Of a stretch of DNA of 5,787 nucleotides, positions 5,700-5,787 are shown piece after piece. The position numbers and the translations under genes are program-made. Positions within the stretch are counted from its first letter, which is position 1; each line of letters begins with the position of its first letter. The notes below the pieces were generated by a model, which saw only the letters and a list, made by a program, of their open reading frames with translations, was not told where the DNA came from and ran no database searches. The stretch covers positions 1 to 5,787 of the forward strand of contig MVCQ01000108.1 in the NCBI GenBank assembly GCA_002059205.1, written 5' to 3'. Source of the DNA: Candidatus Latescibacteria bacterium 4484_107 (lineage in GTDB: Bacteria; Latescibacterota; 4484-107).

Positions 5700-5787
5700 C
5701 GTACCAAAAGGCCAGAGAGCCCCAATAACCCGTCTCGCCAATCCCCCCAACATCCCCAGCCCCCGCGCAAATCCCCTCAGAAAGGTC
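5688..5787 (-). CDS. Possible C-terminal end of an unidentified gene, 5' part outside window
   Basis: One minus frame is open from the right edge to a TGA at 5690-5688 and gives a basic, Gly/Leu-rich end: FLRGFARGLGMLGGLARRV, then IGALWPFGTARL. The G/C-rich third positions and amphipathic basic tail resemble the ends of many glycosyltransferases or methyltransferases, but no motif identifies it. A second minus frame is also open to 5644 with less protein-like text, so even the frame is uncertain. Confidence 0.35.
   Translation of the reverse strand, partial: TFLRGFARGLGMLGGLARRVIGALWPFGTARL

Overview
The window is a bacterial chromosomal fragment in which every gene I can support lies on the minus strand. 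It looks like an uncultured Gram-negative-type bacterium, perhaps one of the repeat-rich candidate phyla. That placement is an inference from two things: a TPR/GT-C membrane protein, and abundant 7-mer and 8-mer tandem repeats spread between and inside genes. No marker gene is present that would fix the taxon.

From right to left, in the direction of transcription, the right edge holds what may be the last 32 codons of an unidentified gene (5688-5787). An AT-rich intergenic region follows, with a perfect 13-bp palindrome (5612-5642) and a 15-nt tandem duplication (5670-5699). Next comes a three-gene surface-glycosylation set. It contains a family 2 glycosyltransferase (4808-5509), a DUF2304-type small membrane protein (4316-4699), and a polytopic GT-C/TMTC-like protein with about seven C-terminal TPRs (1957-4323). 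The second and third genes overlap by 8 nt (ATGGATGA), so they are probably translationally coupled. A sensible reading is that the GT2 makes a polyprenyl-phosphate sugar, DUF2304 is its membrane partner, and the TMTC-like protein transfers sugar outside the membrane. This is inferred from family knowledge and gene order.

The set is marked by short tandem repeats. A heptamer tract separates the GT2 and DUF2304 genes (4722-4804). An 8-mer tract codes for the N-terminal tail of the TPR protein (4209-4240). Two opposed heptamer blocks sit in frame inside its membrane domain (3760-3882) and add about 41 residues without breaking the frame.

Further left is a repeat-rich non-coding stretch (1662-1956). 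It is followed by a 617-bp IS200/IS605-like unit (1045-1661), made of a Y1 transposase gene flanked by inverted pairs of GTCCC/GGGAC palindromes, like a REP/RAYT arrangement. The transposase is interrupted by an amber codon at codon 27 where the family normally has tryptophan, so it is called a pseudogene. At the left edge lies the N-terminal part of an alpha-galactosidase-like glycoside hydrolase (1-894), which runs off the window just as its catalytic barrel begins.

The most noteworthy observations are the palindrome-flanked, nonsense-interrupted transposase unit, the in-frame heptamer insertion in the glycosyltransferase-like protein, and the strong palindrome at 5612-5642. I see no clearly new defence or biosynthetic system.
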